Shown piece after piece: positions 1-4,698 of a stretch of DNA of 7,948 nt. The position numbers were made by a program, and so were the translations under genes. The notes under the pieces were generated by a model that was not told where the DNA came from, ran no database searches, and worked only from the letters and a program-made list of their open reading frames with translations. The first letter of the stretch is position 1, and each line of letters opens with the position of its first letter. The DNA lies in NCBI GenBank assembly GCA_030597645.1, contig JAUVRN010000072.1, positions 1 through 7,948 on the forward strand, in the 5' to 3' direction. The stretch is from Candidatus Zixiibacteriota bacterium (GTDB taxonomy: Bacteria; Zixibacteria; MSB-5A5; JAUVRN01).

Positions 1-353
1 ACACCCATGGGACAGTTCAGGGTACACCGCCGGCAATTGGTGCACTTGCCGAAGACGATGTCTTTGAGGTCTTCGAGCTCTTCGTCCGTATACAGGCTCT
101 TGGCCTTGACCCACCACGGGAAGACGCGGCCGGTCCAGTCGTAGTGCCGCTTGAAGAACTTGCGGATCTGGTCGGCCTTGTATGCCGGGGCATACGTCGG
201 ATCACCTGGATTGGCCAGTACGTAGTGACATGAGTCAGTGCACATGCCGCAGTGTACACAGGCGACCAGGGATCCGACCACCTGGCGGTTGAGCTTCTGG
301 CCCATCCGCTCGATGACCTTTTGCGCTTTATGTGATCTTTCCTTCGTCTTCAT
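1..353 (-). CDS. HdrC/HdrD (DsrK/TmcB)-like iron-sulfur protein, N-terminal part, cut by window edge
   Basis: The frame opens with ATG at 353 and stays open for 117 codons to the window edge, so the C-terminus is missing. Two complete [4Fe-4S] motifs are visible: C32-x2-C35-x2-C38-x3-C42 (CVHCGMCTDSC) and C104-x2-C107-x2-C110-x3-C114-P (CTNCRRCTLNCP). This double-cubane layout is typical of HdrC, HdrD, DsrK and TmcB proteins, where it passes electrons between a membrane cytochrome and a catalytic CCG domain. Whether a CCG domain follows cannot be seen. An AGGGAG ribosome site lies about 8 nt before the ATG. The gene follows the cytochrome b gene after 37 nt, so the two probably form a membrane-associated quinone-linked oxidoreductase. 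The N-terminus has no signal peptide, which suggests a cytoplasmic protein. The family call is firm; the exact subgroup and electron partner are not. Confidence 0.85.
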   Translation of the reverse strand, partial: MKTKERSHKAQKVIERMGQKLNRQVVGSLVACVHCGMCTDSCHYVLANPGDPTYAPAYKADQIRKFFKRHYDWTGRVFPWWVKAKSLYTDEELEDLKDIVFGKCTNCRRCTLNCPMG

Positions 354-390
354 CGTAGACTCCCTACGTGTTCTTGTTCGCCCGTTCCCA

Positions 391-1071
391 TTACCGTTCC
401 GCCCCGGCGCGATGAAGGGGGTACACCCCGCGCCGGCCCAGCGTCTTGCCGAGGTAATAGCGAGTGAACGGATAGTAGAGATAGTGAGAGATTTTGGAAA
501 ACGGCACGTAGATCAGGAAAAAGGCCGTCAGGATGAAATACGCCAGCAGCGTCCCCTCGCCGCCGGCCGTGCTGTTGGGCACCGACAGAAAGGCGAAGAA
601 GAACCACGCCGTCAGGAGAACCAGCGAGAAGTAATCATCCGGAGAACTGAGCGCCCGCATGTACGGGTTGCTCACCCGACGAATGATTCGGAGGATACCC
701 ACCAGGCACGCCGCGCCGATGATGACCTGCAAGATCAGCACCAGGGGCTTCGAGTTCAGCAGATTCGGCATGTACGGAATGACGAACGACAATCCGATCG
801 CCGCGGTGACACCCAGGTGGAAAAACACGAATTGAATGTAGAGGAAGATCTTCGACCGGAAGCTCTCCATCGCCCACGGCATGGCTACGTTGGCCCAGGA
901 ATAGATGAATCCCTTCTTTGATGTCGTACTTCCGGAGCCCGTAGCGGCCTGCCGCTCCTTGCCGGCGGGAAACCGCAAGAACCAGATCACGCGCGTGGTA
1001 TAGACAAGCGCCATGAACACCAGAGCCGCTTCCTGCAGAGTGGTCTCACTAAAGTGAAGGAGTTCGCTCAT
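391..1071 (-). CDS. NarI/DsrM-like membrane cytochrome b subunit
   Basis: This 226-residue integral membrane protein has about five hydrophobic helices, near residues 12-34, 75-99, 107-130, 145-164 and 172-193. That matches the five-helix respiratory nitrate reductase gamma (NarI) fold used by DsrM, TmcC and HmcE. Such subunits carry heme b and exchange electrons between menaquinone and a cytoplasmic Fe-S subunit, here probably the protein encoded just downstream. Only four histidines occur (H6, H85, H196, H220). H85 (FFHLG) and H196 (SKISHYLYYP) sit at helices 2 and 5 and are the likely heme ligands, so perhaps one heme is bound instead of the two of NarI. The C-terminal stretch with SKISH and the Tyr/Arg-rich run after it is characteristic of the DsrM/TmcC group. 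The start ATG overlaps the macro-domain stop as ATGA and has a perfect AGGAGG ribosome site. Stop is TAA. Confidence 0.82.
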   Translation of the reverse strand: MSELLHFSETTLQEAALVFMALVYTTRVIWFLRFPAGKERQAATGSGSTTSKKGFIYSWANVAMPWAMESFRSKIFLYIQFVFFHLGVTAAIGLSFVIPYMPNLLNSKPLVLILQVIIGAACLVGILRIIRRVSNPYMRALSSPDDYFSLVLLTAWFFFAFLSVPNSTAGGEGTLLAYFILTAFFLIYVPFSKISHYLYYPFTRYYLGKTLGRRGVYPLHRAGAER

Positions 1072-1613
1072 ACGGCCTCCTGTATGGTCGATGATTGCAC
1101 GGCCATGCGCTCTTCGAAAGGCTTGTACTCACGGCTGTCCAGGGCACAGATGATAACCTCCTGGATGCCGGTCTCGCCGTTCAAGTAATCGATGGTGGTG
1201 CTCACCATCACGTCGGCGCAGACGGGCAGTGGAATGCCGTAGAACCCAGCACCCATGGGGGGAAACGCCAGCACCTTGATGCCTTTGGTGTCCGCAGCAC
1301 GCAGGCTGTTCTGTATGGTGGCCCGTAGCTTGTTATCGGAGTCCTCCTCCTGGAACCTCGGTCCCACAGCATGAACGATGTGCTGTGCTTTGAGCTCACC
1401 GGCCCCGCTGACGACCGCCTCGGTGACCTGTACGGGTCCCATCTTGCCCAGTTCCTCCTGGATCCTGGGACCACCTCGCACCGTCACAGCCGTGCCGAAA
1501 CCGGATCCCAGTTGGAGGTCAGACGTAGCGTAAAAGACGAACGCCTCGACATCCAGGGCGGTCAGATCCCCCTTGACGAGCTTCAGCGTTCGGCCCCCGA
1601 TTTGAATGATCAT
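1068..1613 (-). CDS. Stand-alone macro-domain protein (ADP-ribose-binding fold)
   Basis: The product is 181 residues, essentially one macro domain. Family landmarks are KGDLT (14-18; D16 corresponds to the adenine-contacting Asp), the D21-V22-E23-A24 strand that normally leads into NAAN, a glycine-rich loop GSGFG (36-40), a central stretch HIVHAVGP (78-85), and the phosphate loop PPMGAGFYGIP (118-128). Macro domains bind ADP-ribose or related nucleotides, and some remove ADP-ribose from proteins. Here the usual NAAN is replaced by FYATSD (27-32), so the Asn implicated in hydrolase activity is absent. Binding or sensing is therefore as likely as catalysis. ATG 1613 is chosen because AAGGA lies 9 nt upstream and the domain begins immediately; a TTG at 1649 would add 12 unrelated residues. 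The gene lies between a regulator and a cytochrome b gene. The fold is clear; ligand and role are unknown. Confidence 0.85.
   Translation of the reverse strand: MIIQIGGRTLKLVKGDLTALDVEAFVFYATSDLQLGSGFGTAVTVRGGPRIQEELGKMGPVQVTEAVVSGAGELKAQHIVHAVGPRFQEEDSDNKLRATIQNSLRAADTKGIKVLAFPPMGAGFYGIPLPVCADVMVSTTIDYLNGETGIQEVIICALDSREYKPFEERMAVQSSTIQEAV
1076..1081 (-). promoter_or_regulatory. Strong Shine-Dalgarno for the cytochrome b gene
   Basis: AGGAGG is read on the minus strand, 4 nt before the ATG at 1071. It lies inside the last codons of the macro-domain gene. It fixes the cytochrome start and, with the ATGA overlap, argues for coupled translation of the two genes. Confidence 0.75.
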
Positions 1614-1645
1614 TTCACGTGTTCCTTGCCGTGCATGTGTTGGCT

Positions 1646-2428
1646 TCAATGTCCTGTTTCCGTTCGGGCTGCCAGAAGCCGCGGGCGGCTAAGACAGTCC
1701 TTCAGTTGCTCATATGTGAAAGGTTTCCTGATCCAGCCGAAGATCTCACCCTCGGCGCAGTCCTTCACATTGGGCGCCTGCGCCGCCAGGAAAATCCGGG
1801 TGAACGGGATGCGCTCGTCTCTGCCCAGGTTGCGACAGAGCTCGCGCGTGCGCGATCGACCCAGCGAGCAGTCAATCACGATGAAATCGGGTCGAAAGTT
1901 GTCGATGATGGACGCACACTCATACTCACTGGATGCGAACCGCAGAAGCAGGTCGGTATCCTCTGCTTCATCGCGCAGGGCGCTCTTCAGGCTGCGATTG
2001 CGTGTGAGGATAAGCGCCATCGTGCCCCTGCCCTGCATGAGCTGGTAGTAGTCGCAGGCCTCGCACGAATCCTGGCAGTGCAGCTTGAGGTTCCCGAACT
2101 GCTCGGGGATCTCGCGCATTTCATAACAACGCGCCGCACGGCTGCGATAGGCAACGCAGTCAAGGCACTCCGGCTTGGCCTCGTTACCTTCGGCGTAAAA
2201 CTGCCAGCAATACTGATACGTCGGGTCGTGCGTGCCTGCTGCCGGCGTGCTCGCTTCGCCCGCCCGTCCGGGCATCATCGATGCGATGGCACGCTTGGAA
2301 ATGCGTGCGTGACCGCCGGGTGTTCGGTAGCACTCGATTTTCCCCGCTCTCGCCCACTTCAGCACGGTGTCGGGCGACACGTCCAGCCGACGCGCAGCTT
2401 CCGTGGTCGTGTAGTAGTCCTTGGGCAT
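1646..2428 (-). CDS. MerR/excisionase-type HTH regulator with cysteine cluster and receiver-like domain
   Basis: The product has 260 residues in three parts. Residues 5-50 form a MerR/excisionase-type winged HTH (TTTEAARRLDVSPDTVLKWA, then the GKIECYRTPGGHARI wing). Residues 70-130 hold seven cysteines (C74, C88, C91, C101, C118, C122, C125) in a spacing that could bind an Fe-S cluster or zinc, or form redox disulfides. Residues 136-250 look like a response-regulator receiver. D186 (FIVIDCS) fits the phosphorylation site and K235-P236 the conserved Lys-Pro. The N-terminal acidic pair is missing (ILTRNR), and the Thr/Ser switch position appears to be Ala (FLAAQ). It is probably a pseudo-receiver that does not use standard phosphorylation. 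The start ATG 2428 puts the HTH at the N-terminus; its ribosome site is weak. As first gene of the minus-strand unit it probably regulates that unit. The signal sensed is unknown. Confidence 0.8.
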   Translation of the reverse strand: MPKDYYTTTEAARRLDVSPDTVLKWARAGKIECYRTPGGHARISKRAIASMMPGRAGEASTPAAGTHDPTYQYCWQFYAEGNEAKPECLDCVAYRSRAARCYEMREIPEQFGNLKLHCQDSCEACDYYQLMQGRGTMALILTRNRSLKSALRDEAEDTDLLLRFASSEYECASIIDNFRPDFIVIDCSLGRSRTRELCRNLGRDERIPFTRIFLAAQAPNVKDCAEGEIFGWIRKPFTYEQLKDCLSRPRLLAARTETGH

Positions 2429-2489
2429 GATTCATGGTCTCAGTCTTGGCGAGGAGTCCGAGTATTCTGACTTTTCTGAGATTTATCGG

Positions 2490-2518
2490 AAACTATCAAT
2501 AGATGATTAACTTGTCAA
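2490..2518 (-). promoter_or_regulatory. Sigma70-like promoter of the minus-strand regulator/macro/cytochrome/Fe-S unit
   Basis: On the minus strand a perfect TTGACA (2518-2513) is followed after 17 bp by TAGTTT (2495-2490), a weak -10. Transcription would begin near 2483, leaving a leader of about 55 nt before the ATG at 2428. A weak -10 with a dyad over the -35 suggests activator-dependent or repressible expression. Confidence 0.5.
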
Positions 2519-2568
2519 GTGATCTAATTCACAAAATTCCGAGCCAGGGAATCCATCCAATCACTTGA
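2515..2568. repeat. 9-bp inverted repeat in the divergent promoter region
   Basis: TCAAGTGAT at 2515-2523 is matched exactly by its reverse complement ATCACTTGA at 2560-2568, centres 45 bp apart. A further half copy, ACTTG at 2510-2514, forms ACTTG-T-CAAGT with the left arm over the -35. This looks like paired binding sites for one protein rather than a terminator: the arms are AT-balanced, widely spaced and not followed by a T tract. Confidence 0.4.
2517..2534. promoter_or_regulatory. CRP/FNR- or Rex-like dyad over the -35 of the minus promoter
   Basis: AAGTGATCTAATTCACAA has a perfect right half (TTCACAA) and a left half matching GTGA. It fits the TTGTGA-N6-TCACAA pattern of CRP/FNR/HcpR-type regulators with two left-end mismatches, and it also resembles the Rex pattern TTGTGAA-N4-TTCACAA. 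Its centre (2525.5) lies about 42 bp upstream of the predicted start of transcription, the usual class II activator position. A single match in AT-rich DNA could arise by chance. Confidence 0.35.
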
Positions 2569-2717
2569 GCGGTGCCGGTTGTGGCGTCACAATTATCTAC
2601 ACACTAGCGAGTTACGCTGTTTAGAATATTTACGCTCCTACGGACAAGTGCAGAGTCTCTGTTCCAAGGTTATACCCATTCTGTCGATGTCAGTGAATCT
2701 CGAAGAGTAATATCATC

Positions 2718-2746
2718 TTGACCGATAATGAGCATATGCTCATATT
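2718..2746 (+). promoter_or_regulatory. Sigma70-like promoter of the DUF134 unit
   Basis: TTGACC (2718-2723, five of six matches) and CATATT (2741-2746, four of six) are separated by 17 bp. Predicted start of transcription is near 2753, about 18 nt before the ATG at 2771. The spacer is occupied by a palindrome that probably serves as operator. I found no sigma54-type -24/-12 element here. Confidence 0.5.
2728..2743. promoter_or_regulatory. Perfect 16-bp palindromic operator candidate
   Basis: ATGAGCATATGCTCAT is an uninterrupted perfect palindrome in the spacer and -10 of the DUF134-unit promoter. A protein bound here would block RNA polymerase. The most economical candidate is the DUF134 protein encoded 28 bp downstream, acting as its own regulator; this is inferred from position alone. 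Confidence 0.6.
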
Positions 2747-2770
2747 GCTGTGACACTGAGCTAGTTGATT

Positions 2771-3217
2771 ATGTCGAGACCGAAGTGCCTTCGCTGGATA
2801 AGTCGCTCACCCGGGTCGGGGTATTTCAAGCCGAGAGGCATCCCCGTAACCCGGCTGGAAGAGGTCGTGATGACACTCGATGAACTGGAAGCGCTGCGCC
2901 TGACCGATCTCGACGGACTCTACCAGCAGGAAGCGGCGAAACGGCTGCACGTTTCAAGGCCGACATTTGGGCGCATTGTCGACTCTGCCCACAGCAAGGT
3001 CGCCGATGCCCTGGTGAACGGGAAAGCACTCCGCATTGAGGGAGGCAGGGTGGACATGAGCGCGGAACGCAGCTTCGCGTGTTCGGGTTGTCGTCACTCG
3101 TGGCGAATCCGTCACGGTGTGTCGCATCCCGCTCAGTGCCCGGCCTGTAGTTCTCGCGACGTACACTGGCACACGCCAACGATGAACGACGAACAAGACA
3201 AGGGGGTTGTACCATGA
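2771..3217 (+). CDS. DUF134-family DNA-binding regulator
   Basis: This 148-residue protein has the DUF134 signature: a basic N-terminus (MSRPKCLRWI), YFKPRGIPVTRLEEVVMTLD (18-37), then ELEALRLTDLDGLYQQEAA leading into a sigma-region-4-like HTH (about 48-75, AAKRLHVSRPTFGRIV). A C-terminal extension carries C104-x2-C107 and C123-x2-C126, a probable zinc ribbon or metal-sensing site. DUF134 proteins are small predicted regulators often found next to NifX-like genes, as here. ATG 2771 is preferred over an upstream TTG at 2765 because MSRP matches the usual family start and the ATG is stronger. The stop overlaps the NifX-like start as ATGA. It probably acts on the palindrome at 2728-2743. Family assignment is firm; target and signal are inferred. 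Confidence 0.88.
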   Translation: MSRPKCLRWISRSPGSGYFKPRGIPVTRLEEVVMTLDELEALRLTDLDGLYQQEAAKRLHVSRPTFGRIVDSAHSKVADALVNGKALRIEGGRVDMSAERSFACSGCRHSWRIRHGVSHPAQCPACSSRDVHWHTPTMNDEQDKGVVP

Positions 3218-3666
3218 GAATCGCTGTAGCGTCAGATGAAGGGACCCGGATTGCGTCCCACTTTGGAATGACACGGGGGTTTGCCATCTACGACATCGTC
3301 GACGGCAAGCCTGTACACGTTGAGTTCCGGCCCAACACATTCAGCGGACATGCGCGTGGCCTGGGCGGCGCCCAGCGTGGGCCTCAGGGACACGGGCCTC
3401 CGGGGCATGGGCCTCAGGGGCATGGGCCTCAGGGACACGGCCAACACTCGCACGGCCCCATACTCTCGGCTCTGGCCGACTGTGAGGTGGTGATTTCCTG
3501 TGGCATGGGACGGCGTATGTATGAGGACCTGCAACACTCCGGCAAGCAAGCCTACATCACCGATGAGACCGGGGTTGAGCAGGCTCTCTCGAGGTTCGTG
3601 GAGGGCTCGCTTCCCAACTATCCGGAGCGGGGTTGCCACCACGGTCATGGGCACGCCAACCGGTGA
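3214..3666 (+). CDS. NifX/NifB-C-type metallocluster-binding protein with His-rich repeat insert
   Basis: The 150-residue product has the dinitrogenase iron-molybdenum cofactor-binding (NifX/NafY-like) fold. MRIAVASDEGTRIASHFGMT (1-20) is the first strand and loop, and ISCGMGRRMYEDL (94-106) with YITDETGVEQAL (114-125) forms the second half. Such small proteins bind or carry Fe-S or molybdenum-type clusters. Between strands, residues 56-75 are four tandem GP(Q/P)GH units followed by GQHSHG, and the C-terminus is CHHGHGHANR. These His-rich segments could bind or store Ni, Zn, Co or similar ions. C90 and C96 are further candidate ligands. The gene has an AGGGGG ribosome site, begins in an ATGA overlap with the DUF134 gene and overlaps the thioesterase gene by 20 bp, so it is mid-operon. 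No nitrogenase genes are present, so a FeMo-cofactor role is not implied. Cargo is unknown. Confidence 0.85.
   Translation: MRIAVASDEGTRIASHFGMTRGFAIYDIVDGKPVHVEFRPNTFSGHARGLGGAQRGPQGHGPPGHGPQGHGPQGHGQHSHGPILSALADCEVVISCGMGRRMYEDLQHSGKQAYITDETGVEQALSRFVEGSLPNYPERGCHHGHGHANR
3379..3438 (+). repeat. Four 15-bp tandem repeats encoding GP(Q/P)GH
   Basis: Units begin at 3379, 3394, 3409 and 3424 with consensus GGGCCTCAGGGRCAY. Unit 2 has CCG for CAG, giving Pro in place of Gln, and His is CAC or CAT. The repeat is in frame (15 bp = 5 codons), so unit gain or loss would change the number of His residues without breaking the protein. Confidence 0.9.
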
Positions 3667-4168
3667 CCGCTCGGATGCACATTCGCCCGGCAGGATCTAC
3701 CGTGACCTGAGCGCCCATGAGCATCCCGATTGCATAGCCTGCAGTCCCACAAACGCGATAGGCCTTCATCTCAGCTATACCCGCTGCGACGACGGCAGTG
3801 TAGAAGCGCGCTTCGACTGCAAGCCCTGCTACGCGGGGTACTCGGGACTATTGCATGGAGGTGTCGTGGCGCTGCTTCTGGACAGCGCCATGACGCATTG
3901 TCTCTTCGCGAATCAGGGTTCCGGGTACACGGCCGAATTGACGGTTCGCTACCAGCGGCCCGTCACCATCGAGAGTACCGCGGTCATACGGGCCCGGATC
4001 GTGCACCACGCACACAACCTGTACCGCTTGCACGCCGAGCTGGTACAGGATGACACGGTGCGGGCCACCGGTCGGGCCACGTTTGTGGCCCGGCCGATAC
4101 CCGACAGCCACAACACGAGTTCAACGGGAGCAGGGTATGATCAAGGTGCCACCCCACGTGCAGATTGA
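3647..4168 (+). CDS. PaaI/YigI-type hotdog thioesterase
   Basis: The product is 173 residues with a single hotdog domain, about 20-150. Key marks are CIACSPTNAIGLHL (29-42), an N-terminal cap common in PaaI-like enzymes, then the hotdog helix with H70-G71-G72 and L78-D79 (HGGVVALLLDSA), where the Asp is the expected catalytic residue. The strands TAELTVRYQRPV and the ATGRATFV end complete the fold. These enzymes hydrolyse acyl-CoA thioesters, often aryl- or medium-chain acyl-CoA, in the cytoplasm. The substrate cannot be told from sequence. ATG 3647 is chosen because upstream codons lie in the NifX frame and encode nothing domain-like. The ribosome site is weak, consistent with coupling across the 20-bp overlap with the NifX-like gene. 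It overlaps the next gene by 32 bp. Extra cysteines (C29, C32, C58, C61, C85) are notable and might be redox-sensitive. Confidence 0.85.
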   Translation: MGTPTGDRSDAHSPGRIYRDLSAHEHPDCIACSPTNAIGLHLSYTRCDDGSVEARFDCKPCYAGYSGLLHGGVVALLLDSAMTHCLFANQGSGYTAELTVRYQRPVTIESTAVIRARIVHHAHNLYRLHAELVQDDTVRATGRATFVARPIPDSHNTSSTGAGYDQGATPRAD

Positions 4169-4625
4169 GGAGGTACCGCTGGATGTGCGGTATCGCCGTG
4201 TACTCCGGGGACTGCTGACACGCATCAAGACGCTGTACGACGCGATCTACGAGCGGTTCGGTGAAGAAGGCCTCGATCTGATTCGGGACGTCAGCACACG
4301 ATACGGTCAGGACATCGCGCAGCGGGCGCTACGCGGCGGACCCCACTGGGACATTCAGACCGTGGGGATCTTCCTCGTCAAGGTCTTCAACAACATGCGG
4401 TCAGAGGGTGAGGTAACCGAGTTCACCGAGGAACGCGTGGCGATCATGGTGCCACAATGTCCTTACCCATTCGAAGATCCTCGAATCTGCGCGGCGCACA
4501 CGGCCATGGAGCGCGCGCTCGTCCAGGGACTCAATCCGAGCCTGGAGTACAGCATCGAGGCATCGATCCCGGGAGGCGATGGTCACTGCCTTCACGTGTT
4601 AAAGCACGCGGACGCGCTTGAATAG
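4137..4625 (+). CDS. Protein resembling L-2-amino-thiazoline-4-carboxylate hydrolase family
   Basis: The product is 162 residues and appears cytoplasmic. A helical N-terminal half (15-65, including YERFGEEGLDLIRDVSTRYG) is followed by an alpha/beta half with C108-P-Y-P-F, C118-A-A-H121, ALVQGLNPSLEYSIEASIP and GDGHCLHV (C151). The order Cys-Pro, Cys-x2-His, Leu-Asn-Pro, Gly-Asp-x2-Cys matches my memory of the ATC-hydrolase-like family (PF14196), which is mostly uncharacterised and also recalls V4R ligand-binding domains. The three cysteines and H121 could form a metal or substrate site. ATG 4137 is supported by GGGAG 6 nt upstream; a longer frame from 4050 lies inside the thioesterase gene. 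It ends in TAG. Function is not established. An alternative is a small-molecule sensor for the adjacent activator. Confidence 0.6.
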   Translation: MIKVPPHVQIEEVPLDVRYRRVLRGLLTRIKTLYDAIYERFGEEGLDLIRDVSTRYGQDIAQRALRGGPHWDIQTVGIFLVKVFNNMRSEGEVTEFTEERVAIMVPQCPYPFEDPRICAAHTAMERALVQGLNPSLEYSIEASIPGGDGHCLHVLKHADALE

Positions 4626-4646
4626 CCGGTTGGCCGTGTGTATATT
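4618..4646 (+). promoter_or_regulatory. Sigma70-like promoter of the sigma54-activator gene
   Basis: TTGAAT (4618-4623) and TATATT (4641-4646, five of six) are separated by exactly 17 bp. The -35 overlaps the last codons of the preceding gene. Predicted start near 4653 leaves a leader of about 46 nt before ATG 4699. It would express the activator independently of the upstream operon. I saw no convincing terminator in 4626-4698. Confidence 0.5.
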
Positions 4647-4698
4647 GGTCGCTGTGTGACGACGGCTGCCATGGCGTGGCGGCAGATGGGGGTCTGGT

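Larger units (their letters stand above)
2429..2770. other. Divergent intergenic control region
   Basis: These 342 bases separate the minus-strand regulator unit from the plus-strand DUF134 unit. They are visibly AT-richer than the flanking genes and I find no convincing gene. Recognisable elements are a minus-strand sigma70-like promoter (2490-2518) with an overlapping dyad, a 9-bp inverted repeat (2515-2523 and 2560-2568), a TTGTG-GCGT-CACAA dyad (2579-2592), a TTACGCT direct repeat (2612-2618 and 2630-2636), and a plus-strand promoter with an embedded palindrome (2718-2746). Between about 2640 and 2715 I see nothing assignable. Confidence 0.7.

Noticed and set aside
238..921. 227-codon open frame on the plus strand
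   Set aside because: It is antisense to the cytochrome b and Fe-S genes, and its Arg/Gln-rich translation is typical of a reverse-frame shadow.
1619..2470. 283-codon open frame on the plus strand
   Set aside because: It is antisense to the HTH/Cys/receiver regulator, which has clear domains. Its own translation is low-complexity Arg/Ala-rich without motifs.
2579..2592. TTGTG-GCGT-CACAA as a CRP/Rex operator
   Set aside because: The arms are separated by 4 bp instead of the 8 bp needed for TTGTG...CACAA in those families; kept only as an unexplained dyad.
3379..3438. Tandem repeat as a CRISPR-like array
   Set aside because: Units are 15 bp, directly adjacent without spacers, and in frame within a coding sequence.
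4050..4136. N-terminal extension of the ATC-hydrolase-like gene
   Set aside because: The extra 29 codons lie within the thioesterase gene in another frame, lack domain character, and ATG 4137 has a good GGGAG ribosome site.
4664..4687. Possible terminator hairpin (CTGCC...GGCAG) before the activator gene
   Set aside because: The stem is only about 5 bp, there is no T tract, and the element sits over the leader of the next gene.
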